Assembly (NCBI GenBank): GCA_030374765.1
Contig: JARGXX010000105.1
Location: forward strand, 1,364,001-1,428,000
Reading direction: 5' to 3'
DNA length: 64,000 bases
From: Agarophyton chilense
Taxonomy: Eukaryota; Rhodophyta; Florideophyceae; Gracilariales; Gracilariaceae
The position numbers and the translations under genes are program-made. The notes under the pieces are model-generated. The model was not told where the DNA came from, made no database searches, and saw nothing but the letters and a program-made list of their open reading frames with translations. Below, piece after piece: positions 22,434 through 32,397 of this stretch; within the stretch, counting starts at the first letter, position 1, and every line of letters begins with the position of its first letter.

Positions 22434-23230
22434 TTAAAAATACGACTGCGTCTGACTGCAACAGACAAAACACCCCTTCATTTTCCATAGCACAAAAGAG
22501 CTTATGTGTACAAGCGCGACCGGCGCTTTCCAAAGGCGCAAAAAGCCGTAGTACTCTTTTGAAGAAAATAATTTTTTGAGGACTTTATAGGTCCATTCCA
22601 CCACTTCCCTAACCGCGCTTCTCCTCCTTTTGTACACAGCCTGCGACGAGGTTGCCCCTATTGTTGCGTGAAAAGTCTCTAGAAATAGACGTAACACAAA
22701 GGCTCCATCCCGGTACACGCAAAATTGGCTCTCTTCCATGTTAAGATCCGTTTGCAACCGCCCGGACATTCCACTGTTACGCAAAAAGGTCGTATTATGC
22801 CTTCGCCTTGTCTCCGGTCCATGAAGGTTAACCAAAAGCCCATCTGGGATCGGTAAGCTTTGATATCCTAGACAGTGGAATATCTTTCGTCTCGAAAAAA
22901 AGCCCATCTGCAAGGCGTCGCGTCAACCTGGCCAACGAATCTTCTCCTTTGTGCAGTCAATTTACGATACGCAGTTATCAAGCGGTGCCTCCTTATGTTC
23001 GACAGCGCCAGCACATTTTCCCACCCTCTCTTGCATCAGAGCAGAATTAAAAGAAGTAATGAGTGCCTATTTTCCTGCACGAACTTCTCCACTCCTTCCC
23101 AGAATATCTCAGTCATGGCCGATGAGTGTATTCCAGAGGTAGTCTCCAAATCAACCAATCAAGAAGTTGGGCTTAGCTTTTTAGGCAAGATACAACACGT
23201 CGTCAGTAGCTGACAGCGAGAAAGCGATTT
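22434..23230 (-). pseudogene. PIF/Harbinger transposase relic (copy 1)
   Basis: The minus-strand frame 22434-22913 reads CLGYQSLPIPDGLLVNLHGP, then GRLQTDLNMEESQFCVYRDG, VYKRRRSAVREVVEWTYKVL and LFSSKEYYGFLRLWKAPVAL. This matches the DDE_4-type nuclease of PIF/Harbinger elements, where the second Asp is in 'Y.D.aY' (here CVYRDG) and the Glu is in the 'R..vE..' helix. The N-terminal part continues toward 23230 in shifted frames. Confidence 0.65.
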
Positions 23231-23769
23231 CTCTCTCTAACACCTGTAGTCCACGAAATCATCATACATATTCGCGGCAGCTCTCGCATACCGAAACGAA
23301 AGGACTTGAAACATTGAAATTCGCTGTAGGAATTGAGGTTGAGACAGTTGGATTAGATGTTCAGCTTTATAATCTCTTTACGCGCTGCGTGAAAAAGCGC
23401 CACGGCTTTCAATACAATTGAGGGGCTGGGGCGGCTGCTAACGGCGGCGTAGAGCGTGCGCCTTGCTTTGCACTCACGACCGAGCGTGTTGCCGATGGAA
23501 AAGTTTTTCTGCCCCATCTTGTTCACCCTTTATCGTAGTCGTACTTATGATTCGACTAGCCGACAAGTAAGTTTGTTTTGCATTATTTCATTTCCTACGC
23601 TCACAGTTTTTCTTATCTTTGATACCAAGACTCACAAACTCTCCTTCCCATACTAAATCCTGCTCTTTTATAAGCTCTCTACTGTATGCAACCGGTTTTT
23701 ATGTATACAATGCTTTTCAAAATTATATCCCCTGCCCAAAACAGCGCCAGAAACTTCTTTTGTGTATAT
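23231..23769. other. No gene recognised
   Basis: Short frames only; no repeat with the rest of the window was noticed. Confidence 0.35.
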
Positions 23770-24260
23770 TTGGTACTATGCGAGAGACCATAGGGTTCTC
23801 GATAGCGAGTGGGTGTCTGCCAAAATCACTGCAAGGGTCTTGAGTCGTCGTGCATTCGACTGTTCTTAAAAGATGATGTGTGAAAGATAATGGTCAGGGG
23901 AGCCTGAGAGAACGAACAGTGATTGTAGACAGAAGATGTTATCCCAGGTACGGCAGTACGTAAGAAACACAAAATCGGCTCAAAAACCCGTCTGCACTCA
24001 CAGGAAAAACAATAAGGCAACAAAGCAACACACAAAACATATAATAAAGAAGCGGTAAACAGCGCAAAGGGGTAGGATATCCTCGAAACAAGACTTTTAG
24101 CTCAAAGCGATTAGCGCAGAGGCTATAGGTGCTTCTTAGTCGATAGCGCCTTTAGGATTTCTAGCAAACAACAAGAATGTGGAAAGTTGGTTGTCGGTAC
24201 AGCGCTCTCGTCCTATCAGATCGCTCCACCTGGGACGAAGTCCCATCACCCCCAATTAGA
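23770..24260 (-). repeat. Diverged solo LTR of the Gypsy1 family
   Basis: Blocks in the same order as the Gypsy1 LTR are visible: GGGTTCTCG...GTGGGTGT near 23787, CAGGTACGGCAGTACGTAA near 23945, AACAATAAGGCAACAAAGCA near 24008, GGATATCCTCG then TTTTAGCTCA near 24076, and AGGCTATAGGTGC near 24120. The 3' end is not alignable. No internal Gypsy region adjoins it, so a solo LTR or truncated copy is likely. Confidence 0.6.
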
Positions 24261-24459
24261 ACCAGACCACTTGTCTTTACCTCGTTGCATGAGGGAATTT
24301 GCAGTAGCTAATCAGATGGCAGCTTCACGTTGAGATTTAGATGAGGCGCATAACCGTTTTTCCGCGGAGAGTGCCCAAAAGTGCAGATGATTAAATCCAC
24401 TTTTTGTTTTTCACTTTTTTCAACACTCCAAAGGGCTTGTGGGCACAGTCATCCAAACC

Positions 24460-26390
24460 TCAAGACTCCTCTTCGACTGCTCCGCCAAGTCCAAAACGGT
24501 TCAAATTATTGTTTTGAAGACCTGGGCCAAGTGGTTTCGCCAAGAAATCCGCATCATTGTCTTCTCTTGGAACGTACCTCACGTTGATATCACTTTCCTT
24601 GACAAGTTCCCTAATTTGGTGCATTTTAACGTCAATGTGCATAGTTCGACCCGACGGACAGCGTGCACAAGTTGCTCAGTCAATAGCGCACTAGTTGTCC
24701 GAACGAATGGGCACAGCACCTTGCACTTTCTATCCAATATCTTTAAGCACACGCTTCAACCAAATAACCTCCTGACACGCAAGAGTCAACGCATAATACT
24801 CGTAGCCGCCAGTAGACAACGCCACCGAAGTCTGTTTCCTTGCGCCCCACATATATGTCGCTTTTCCAAGCTTCACAAAGAAACCAGACATTGACTTGCG
24901 ATCAGTCCTGTCTGCACCGTAGTCAGAGTCAACGTACGCCTCCAGTTTCATCGTGCTAGAATGATAAGGCACCCCACGTCCAGTTGTACCGCGAAGGTAA
25001 CGAAAAACCGACTGGGCGCCCTGTGACAATAGGCCGTGGACGATTTTTGGAAAGGAGACAAGATTAGGACGGGTGCTAATATATCCAACCGGGTTCTCAA
25101 GGCCAATTATAACAGAAATCCAATTATCTGCGTCATGCCTGCTTGGATCGTTGAAACCCGAAACGGCGCAACACGGTTTTTGTGTATTGTGACTGACCAA
25201 GGTTCAGCGATACAGCACGACCATCTGAATCTAAAGTACATTTGAATTCAACGCCAAGTTACAAGTTCACTTCGTCCGCCATGCGCAGCACGTAGAACGA
25301 CTTTATCTCCTCCAAATTAGCATCACGTTCTATGGCAGAAGTTTTGAATATTAGCAAATCATCCACATAAACCAACACGAATGCATACTCATTGCTCTCA
25401 TTTTGGCGGCGAAACACGCAAGACGCACTCGTTAACTCTTCAAAAGATATACTTTTCATATCCTCGCATAGTTTGTTGTGCCATGCCAGGTGCACTTGCT
25501 TTAGTTCACAGATTGCTTTGAGCGATTTAAAGCATCATGGAGTCACGCCTGGTATACTTCGAGGTGATTTGATCCACACATCTTCCTCAAGTTCTCCATG
25601 GAGAAACGCAGTCTTCACATCCACTTGCACCACATACATGCGCAAGCATAATGTCAGGTACGAGAATATGCGAACCAAACAGAACGACTCCACTGGTGCA
25701 TAAATCTCCATGTAGTCCTGACCATATGTTTGGTGGTTTCCACCGGCTACAGCACGAACCTTGAAACGTTCAACTGACCCATTAGCATTGCGCTTTACTT
25801 TTAGTATGACGTGTGTTGGTAGTGATTGTGAAGCAGGGGATTCATGAGGTTTCCATGTTTGCTTCGACTCCAATGATGAAAACTCTTCATTGATGGCTGC
25901 TTGCCACATGTTACGCTCATCCTCACTGGCGGACATTGCCTCCTTAATTGAAGGCTTAGCACAAGTATTGACTTTGACTTGCGATATACAGTGAGCAAAC
26001 CCTGCCATGAACCCCCTCAGAGGTTGACGGCGCGTGCGTCACAGGTAACGATGTTCCGTATCAGCGTTGGCAGATGTATCAAAGTCATCAGCAGCACCTT
26101 CCTCTTCACTTTCGGAATCCTATGAATCGTCTTCATCGTCGCCGAAGTCTGACTCCGACTGCATGAGTGCTGGAATTGGGTTTGAGGTTCCGCCATGAAC
26201 CACCTCCTCCTCAACCTTATCGAAAGAGAAGGTATCCGATTCGTCATCAATGCTATCACATAATCCCATATCGGAGATATGGTCATCATCTGACGCACTT
26301 TCATCATCCATATAGTTGGCAAGAGATGATGCGCCAGGGAACTTGGATTCATCAAATGTAAAATGTCGTGCCTCAATATTTCGCGGAGTG
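24460..26390 (-). pseudogene. Copia reverse transcriptase and RNase H, degenerate
   Basis: RT starts at WQAAINEEFSSLESKQTWK and includes QVDVKTAFLHGELEEDVWIK (first catalytic Asp region) near 25600 and FVLVYVDDLLIF (YVDD) near 25370. RNase H shows YVDSDYGADRTDRKSMSGF near 24900 and ALSTGGYEYYAL (normally STaEaEY) near 24800. The acidic linker at 26120-26311 precedes RT. Frames change between 25535 and 25495 and between 25259 and 25200. The RNase H frame ends at the TGA overlapping the presumed LTR start (24460-24462). Confidence 0.75.
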
Positions 26391-26395
26391 TCGTC

Positions 26396-26706
26396 TGTTA
26401 AAACGATTCAGCTATCATTACTTTTTCTTGTAGTTATGCAGGGCCGTCTAATCTATTTAGATCTTCCAACACACCCCCTCGACCAATAGTCACTACTTAA
26501 GCCGAGGTCTCAAGCTTACAGTGTAGTCTTTTCTCTCCCCTGGATATCTCTCCCCTGCTGTACACCTGTATAATCTCTTGGTCTTCCCTCGCATATCGGG
26601 ATTCCAACCCGCAACCACAGCCATGAAGCTGGGCCCATAACCTGTTAAAACGCTTGAGCTATCAGTACTTTCTCTTGTAGTGCTAGTCTATTTAGACCTT
26701 CCAACA
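26396..26706 (-). mobile_element. TRIM-like mini LTR retrotransposon inside Copia pol
   Basis: Two direct repeats (26396-26471, 76 bp; 26643-26706, 64 bp) begin TGTTGG and end TAACA on the minus strand. They flank about 170 bp without coding capacity. A purine-rich GAGGGGG lies directly before the left repeat on the minus strand, as a polypurine tract would. The flanks TCGTC (26391-26395) and TCTTC (26707-26711) look like a 5-bp duplication with one change. Removing the insertion restores a continuous Copia reading across DDED and DTPRNIEARHFTFDE. Confidence 0.65.
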
Positions 26707-28105
26707 TCTTCATCATCAATGAAGAGTACCTTGTACACACCATGCTTAATAGTTTCCAAGTACACTCCCTCAAGTGCACAAGACTCGAACTTGGGTCCTC
26801 GCGGAGTCCTTAGCACGAATGCAGTGCATCCAAACAAACTTACGTGCTTCAAAGAAGGTTTATTTCTAGTTTCCAGAAAGTAGAGACTGTTGTTAAAAGT
26901 AGAATGTTGCACTCGAGAACGCACAAAGATAACATGTTTCAGCGCATATGGCCACAAAAAATCTGGTAGACCGGCTTGGATGAGCTGCGATCGAGCAGCT
27001 TCCACCATGGTACGATTGATGCACTCAGCTATAGCGTTGTGTTCGAGGGAGTATGGAGCAGAGAAAGAAGTGAGGCCATATTTTGCTTCCAAGTTCTCTT
27101 GCAGGGCGATATATTCTTCTGCACCGTCCGAGTGCAAACTTTTGATATGCACTCCTCCAAGCTGCTTAAAATTTGCCGCAATACCCACAAACACATCACT
27201 AAGAGCACTGTGATGGATCAAAAGACCTAGGAACACATACCGTGAGTGATCATCGAGGAATGTACATGCATATTGAAACTTGTCCGGAAAAGACTTTTCC
27301 AGAGGACCTACAATATCCGAGTGCACAATGTCACCAACCGCGGATGCATGTTCAAAGTGACCTGGGAACGGAAGCTTATGAGCCTTTCCAAGTCGAAATG
27401 CTCGGCATACCTCCTCCATGTCTCCCAAGTGCGGCACTCCATCTGCGTACTTGTGTACCTCTTGCAGATCACGTGGGTTTATGTGAGCCAGTCTTCTGTG
27501 CCACAGTTGAGTCTCCGTAGAATTAGTCGAAAACGCAAGTTCCATACCAGCATGCCCTAAAGGTTGAGACAGTGTGTACATGCGAGATACCTTGTCACGA
27601 TCACCAATGCCCACCTCAAAACCATTTGAATCTAGCGTCAAACGTAGACTGTGACGACCGAAGAGCGACTCAATACCTTTGTCGGCCAAACACCCGGTTG
27701 AAACAAAGTTGTATCCCAAAGTGGGGGTCAGTAGCGCATTACTCAGACGAATTTCGCATTGGTCAAAGAAATGATCACCTCTCCGCATTGTGTAGATACA
27801 ACAGATGTGTTATCGGAAAGCATCACTGTCCTTTCGTCATAAGGTTGAAGTGAACGGGGCACGAAAGCACAAAAAGAATGGAAGCGATGTACAGTCGCAC
27901 CTTTGTCTGCGTAAATAATCAGGTCATTTGGCGGGACTATAGTGGTCCTTTCCACACTTGCACCAGCAATTTCGATTTTGCCAGATTTTCCAGAAGACTT
28001 GCTCGAGGCGCCTCTACCACTACTGCCACCCATTCGCTTGGGTTGTGACGACAGTTTATTGAGAATACTCTGCGACAAGTGGTTGTCGGGGTTGGCCGGG
28101 TTCAT
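26707..28105 (-). pseudogene. Copia protease and integrase, degenerate
   Basis: Integrase (26707-27788) has the zinc-binding part LWHRRLAHINPRDLQEVHKY with a degraded CxxC (EEVCRAFRLGK). Its catalytic core has DIVGPLEKSFPDKFQYACTF (first Asp) and LHSDGAEEYI (second Asp, normally tDnG.Ey), with the Glu region after AIAECINRTMVEAA. The preceding frame 27743-28105 covers the end of gag and the protease, with DLIIYADKGATVHRFH where Copia proteases have the 'w..DSGAs.H' motif; Asp-Ser is replaced by Asp-Lys. A frameshift joins the two. Confidence 0.7.
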
Positions 28106-28959
28106 AAAGCAACGATCTTTGTGTGTCCTTCGCCATCACAGAAATCGCAATGATGTCCATTGCTCGACCCAGGACGATCAGATGGTGACGATCTCAAAGC
28201 TGCATCAGTTGCACGAGCAGTAGACTCAATTTCGGAGTGACCATCACACTCCTCACCTTCGTTGTTTGCACTATTTCCGGTACGATTATTCGATTCAGAA
28301 TGTCGTCCAGATTTGTTCCTTGCTTTCTTCTTGCGACGTGAACTACGTCCAGACGGCCTTGCAGACACCTGTTTGGCATTATATTCATCTATGAGGATCG
28401 TGGCCACGTAGTCCCAAGTAAGCTCAGCGATATCCTTTGTTCGAAGAGCTACAGCAGTAGACTCCAGTGCCCAATTGGGATCAATGGAGGCAATTAACAT
28501 GGGAGCTTTTTGCGACTCTGGTACTGCCGCATCCTTACCCATGCGCTCTAACTGTGCAAATAACGCCGTGTACTGGTCCACATAGCCTGACATATTCTGA
28601 TCAGTGTATGCCATACGGAATAGTTGTGTCTGCACAGCAATTCGGGATACAGTACAATTAGATGCATACCATGCATCAAGTAGTGCGAGCATGCGCGCCG
28701 GGTCGTCGTCGAAATCCATGAGCACACGAAGTGGCGCATCATGCAAGATGCATATGATAATTCCACATGCCTTCTCGCGATTGGCGACAACTCTAGTGCT
28801 ATCAACAGCGGTATCAGACGTAGCTTCCGTAGTTTCAGAATGTCCAGAACCTGTCTCGACAACCTTCCAAACACCTTTGACACGACAGGCTGCACGAAAA
28901 CGATGACGCCATAAACCGTAATCATCACCTCGTTTGCCCTGAAAGCGTGGAATTCTCAT
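28102..28959 (-). pseudogene. Copia gag, frameshifted in the zinc knuckle
   Basis: The first ATG is at 28959. The UBN2-like gag core includes DYGLWRHRFRAACRVKGVWK and LERMGKDAAVPESQKAPMLI. The C-terminal CCHC knuckle starts CDFCDGEGHTK and then leaves frame. In the -1 frame the expected DRC and NPANPDNH follow, so one base has been gained or lost inside the knuckle. Confidence 0.7.
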
Positions 28960-29985
28960 CCCGATGGTAGTTTTTGATTCCAAATCCGTGTCAGATATGT
29001 TTCATTCTGTTATTCACGAAGCAGATAGAACGAAACCAAACGAAATTAATAAGTAGAAGAAAGCAGAATGAGGGACTCAATGCTTTGGGAAGCTAATGAA
29101 AGGGCCACGAGCAATGATGAATTCGTGGCCGAGCTTGCTCGAACGGAGTATTCCAACTCAAACGTTCGACAGCGAAAACGACAGCCGTGATTTTTGACAT
29201 AGTCTGCAACGCTCACCGAGACGCGTATCGTACGCGATCACAAGCGGAGCTCCGGGGCTCCTGCGCTTGGAGTATTCTCACGGGCAGTGGCGGAAGGTGC
29301 ACCCGGAACAGACAAACTTCTCGACTTCTGGTTGAAACTTCTTAATTGAACCTACCGAGACTTGCTCAAGATAGGCGGGCGCACTGGCGGGAGAAACTAC
29401 CTCCGCTACGCTAAAAAATGATCCCTTGGACCCTGGTTACTCTATCCAGGTGAAATAGGATTTAATTACCTACCGAACTCTGCACACTTCAGAGTCCGGC
29501 GCTGTTAGTCCTTATGAGGCCCAAGGAGAGGTGTTGTCAAGATACACTTCCCCCAGTCGACCCAGGCAAGCCTCTTGCGGGAAAGTAGCGCGGTCGTGCG
29601 GTGTAGTACGGTTGCTTCTACACTTCCAAGCCCTATTCAACGACCTCCGTACTCCACGGACGCAGATCAGGATTTGGCAGACTTCCCTGTGTCGTGCCAA
29701 GGGTGTACTAACAAACGCGATATGTTTCGCCACCGAGGAGGAAGTCCGCAGTGTACTTGCCTGTCTCAAAAGAAAAAGACCTTCTTGAATCCAGATGAGC
29801 GTTCATCGTAGATCGTGCACCTGTTGCAAAAAAGAATTCTTGAATCCAAATAAATGTTTGTAGAGCGTGACATCTGCGAAGGGTCGACGCTCTGTGCCCA
29901 TAACCTCACAACATGAGCGCAGGTTAGGTAAAGAAATAGGGAAAAAGGGGAAAAGACGAGAAGAAGAGAAAGTTGAAAGAAGATT
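28960..29985. repeat. Copia 5' untranslated region and presumed 5' LTR
   Basis: It lies between gag and the end repeat at 29986-30043. No gene was recognised. A short tandem-like repeat (cttgaatccagatgagcgtt... / cttgaatccaaataaatgtt...) occurs at 29783-29860. The LTR/internal border and primer-binding site were not identified. Confidence 0.4.
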
Positions 29986-30114
29986 GTTTTCACTATTTTC
30001 AACACTTCAAAGGGCTTGGGGGTACAGTCGACCAAACCTCAACAGCAACAAATTTTATTAGCATAATCTTTGCAAAGAAAAAACGAGTTTTTAATCAAGG
30101 CACTCGTGTGAGCC

Positions 30115-30480
30115 TGCAGTTATGGTTTGAGCTGATATATTTAGTGAAAGAATGAAATTACTTGAAAAAAATTTACTACCATTTGCATATTGTATGTCTA
30201 GCGAAGATATCATATTCTATCAGGATAATGCATCGCTACACAAGTGAAAGGCTGTTAAATAGTAGTTAAATAGATTAAATATAACTATAGTGGAATGGCT
30301 AGTACGCGCTCCTGAACTAAATCCTATCCCAAATATCTAGGGAGCCGTGCGTAGGATGTTTCATGCGAAAAAAGCCAATTCAGTAGAAAATATGAATTGA
30401 AAATTAGATCCAGTATTTTTGGGATAAAGGTAGCTCTAATGGTTTTTATCAATATGTTGAATCAATTCCAAGACCCTGTG
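30115..30480 (+). pseudogene. Tc1/mariner transposase relic C
   Basis: LEKNLLPFAYCMSSED and IIFYQDNASLHK carry the second catalytic Asp (QDNAxxH). WLVRAPELNPIPNI, a stop, GAVRRMFHAKKANSVENM matches the final 'SPDLNPIENvWg.lkr' block with the catalytic Glu lost. Only the C-terminal half of the transposase is left. Confidence 0.65.
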
Positions 30481-31499
30481 TCATTGTCACTTAGGCCAAA
30501 AAAGCGGAAATAAATTTCTGAACTTTTGCCTCAGAGAATATGATGCAATAAAAGATATGATTGTAAAATAACATTTTAACTTCAAATTCTTATTCGTGTT
30601 GAGTTTTCTGACTGAAATGTAGTCAAAATACCAAAAATTCAAATTTTAGTGCAAGGGATGTGTTTTGAAAACACACTATAGAAGAATTTGCGCTTTCTCT
30701 CTTTTGAAAGGCTTCCATTGGAAACCAAAACACGTCGTGTCAACTAAATACCAACAGTTCGGAATTGCCGAAGCTTGTTTTCTGCGACAACCAACGAAAC
30801 CTGCTTTACTTCGAGATTTTGTCCATACCACCCATCCCTTGACAGCCAATCCAGCATCAATGGGACATAGAGAGATTTTTCTTGACCCCAGGAACAGCAC
30901 AAAGCTCTTTTCGTTAGCCCTACTTCGCACACATCCTGTTTGGTGGCCCAGATTGGTCATCACAAATCGAAGAAAACTGGGCTTGCGATTTTTCACTTTT
31001 CGTTCAACAGGTTCTTTTATTGACAACGAAAATATGTTTGAAGAACATCCGTATTATTAAGTATTGCTCTGAAACAGTATAATGTCCTCTTTATCGATTG
31101 TGAGGTACTATAATTTCTTAAAGAAAAAAAACCAACGTCCAAGTTATTCAACAACCAAATTGACGCGGTACAGAATAATTACATCGCACGGAGGCTCCAG
31201 TACAGCTTTTCAACAGAATTAAACTTTGCTTTGGCCGCAAACGTCAAAGGCTGTTTTATAAAGCGTTTGGTGATTGATTAGAACCCGGCTTTTGAACTGC
31301 ACTACGGCTATGAAGTATGAAGAACAAAATAATTTTTATGTAGCGAAGAAACTGGGTTGATTTTGTGCGTTCTTTTTCAGCTATCCTGGAAGAGAATAAA
31401 GCTAATAATTCGTTAATGCCGCCGCTTAGGACTTCGTACTGGAGAGAGAACTTTTTAAACAACAGTAAGGGCCCTTACAGAGATAACAGCATCAGAAAT
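30481..31499. other. Unassigned; two overlapping open frames at 30665-31060
   Basis: Open frames of 131 (plus) and 116 (minus) codons overlap almost fully between 30665 and 31060, so at most one can be real. Neither shows a known domain. The rest is AT-rich. Confidence 0.3.
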
Positions 31500-31657
31500 T
31501 GATACATCTTCGTCCCCGTCGTAGTGATTTCGACCTTGTTGAAGAAGAACTTTTGCACAATCGTCTGGACGGTGTTTTTCGCAGTGGCAAATCGGAAACA
31601 TTTGCAGCATGTCTTTTCTGGCTTCTTTTTGATTTATTCACCATATTCTGAACCGGG
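31500..31657 (+). pseudogene. Unknown coding remnant, 5' part (split by Gypsy2)
   Basis: A plus-strand frame reads HLRPRRSDFDLVEEELLHNR then FRSGKSETFAACLFWLLFDL up to the Gypsy2 target site CCGGG. It resumes in the same frame at 60540 (GALRHVKHEVSPKQCRYRSS...). The only break is a TGA two codons before the junction. No family was recognised; a decayed transposase N-terminus is possible. Confidence 0.4.
31653..31657. repeat. Target-site duplication CCGGG, left copy, of Gypsy2
   Basis: CCGGG precedes the left LTR, and the bases directly after the right LTR (60540 onward) read CCGGGG once the shared C is allowed. This 5-bp duplication ties together two LTRs that are 28 kb apart because of the nested 18 kb insertion. 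Confidence 0.75.
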
Positions 31658-32373
31658 TTTAGTATCTGCTCTAACGGAGAGAGCAGACACATGCAACAGC
31701 GTTCGGACTGCCTATGGGTCGCTTGCAGCGAAGGAAAAGGCGTGGTAGAGCTAGAACACCAGCGAGCTGGAAGTGGGATGTAAGGCCACTACTCGCCAGC
31801 GAGGGTGAACAGAGCAACTGTAAAACGTTGATGGAACGTAGGTACGAGACGGCTCGTGAAGTGGTTGGGGGCTGACTATCTATTATAGCTCGTCCGGATC
31901 TTCGGTTAAGGAATCCTAAGCGAGGAACAGAATAGTCATGGTGCCCATATTGTCTCCTTTCCTTGGAGTCGGCGCTCACCTCTGGTATACTATATACTGT
32001 GTACCAGGGTGAGTGCCCAAATAAATATATAAATAATACCCAGTGATCAGCCACTTAGCCAAACCACTGTACGGGTATGGTCCCTAATGGACGTCTAGCT
32101 ACAAAGGGTAGTAAAGCCCTCCACGTGGATCGCCACTACATGCGCCGTTGCCAATATGACATTCCCCTAGGAAGAGTCGCAACTATGCGCCCGCCGTGGT
32201 AAGCCACTCGACCCATGACGCAACGTGTTCCACTAAGACATTCTGCCTCTAAACATCCTATGCGGGATGCCGCTTCATATCACAATGCTTATGATAACAC
32301 TCACTTATGAGTTCCAACCGCGACCTCGCGAAAAACCAATATATCGGGTTCTCCGACATAGTAGAATACTACA
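31658..32373 (-). repeat. Gypsy2 left LTR (3' LTR)
   Basis: It matches the split right LTR along its whole length, for example GTGAACAGAGCAACTGTAAA near 31806 and 41836, and TTATGAGTTCCAACCGCGAC near 32305 and 60472. The antisense gene starts 25 bp inside it, so this LTR is the only nearby place for that gene's promoter. Confidence 0.9.
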
Positions 32374-32397
32374 CACCCCCCTCGATAAGCGCGAATC

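Larger units (their letters stand above)
24460..30043 (-). mobile_element. Ty1/Copia retrotransposon, degenerate
   Basis: The minus-strand order gag, protease, integrase, RT, RNase H is the Copia order. A repeat of about 55 bp (cactattttcaacacttcaaagggcttgg-type) occurs at 29986-30042 and at 24407-24463 and probably marks the start of the two LTRs. The rest of the left LTR does not align with the right side, so the left end is truncated or replaced. gag, integrase and RT are each broken by frameshifts, and a 311-bp TRIM-like element sits between integrase and RT. Confidence 0.75.

Noticed and set aside
30665-31060. 131-codon plus-strand and 116-codon minus-strand frames as genes
   Set aside because: They overlap almost completely, neither has a recognisable domain, and the area is full of relics.
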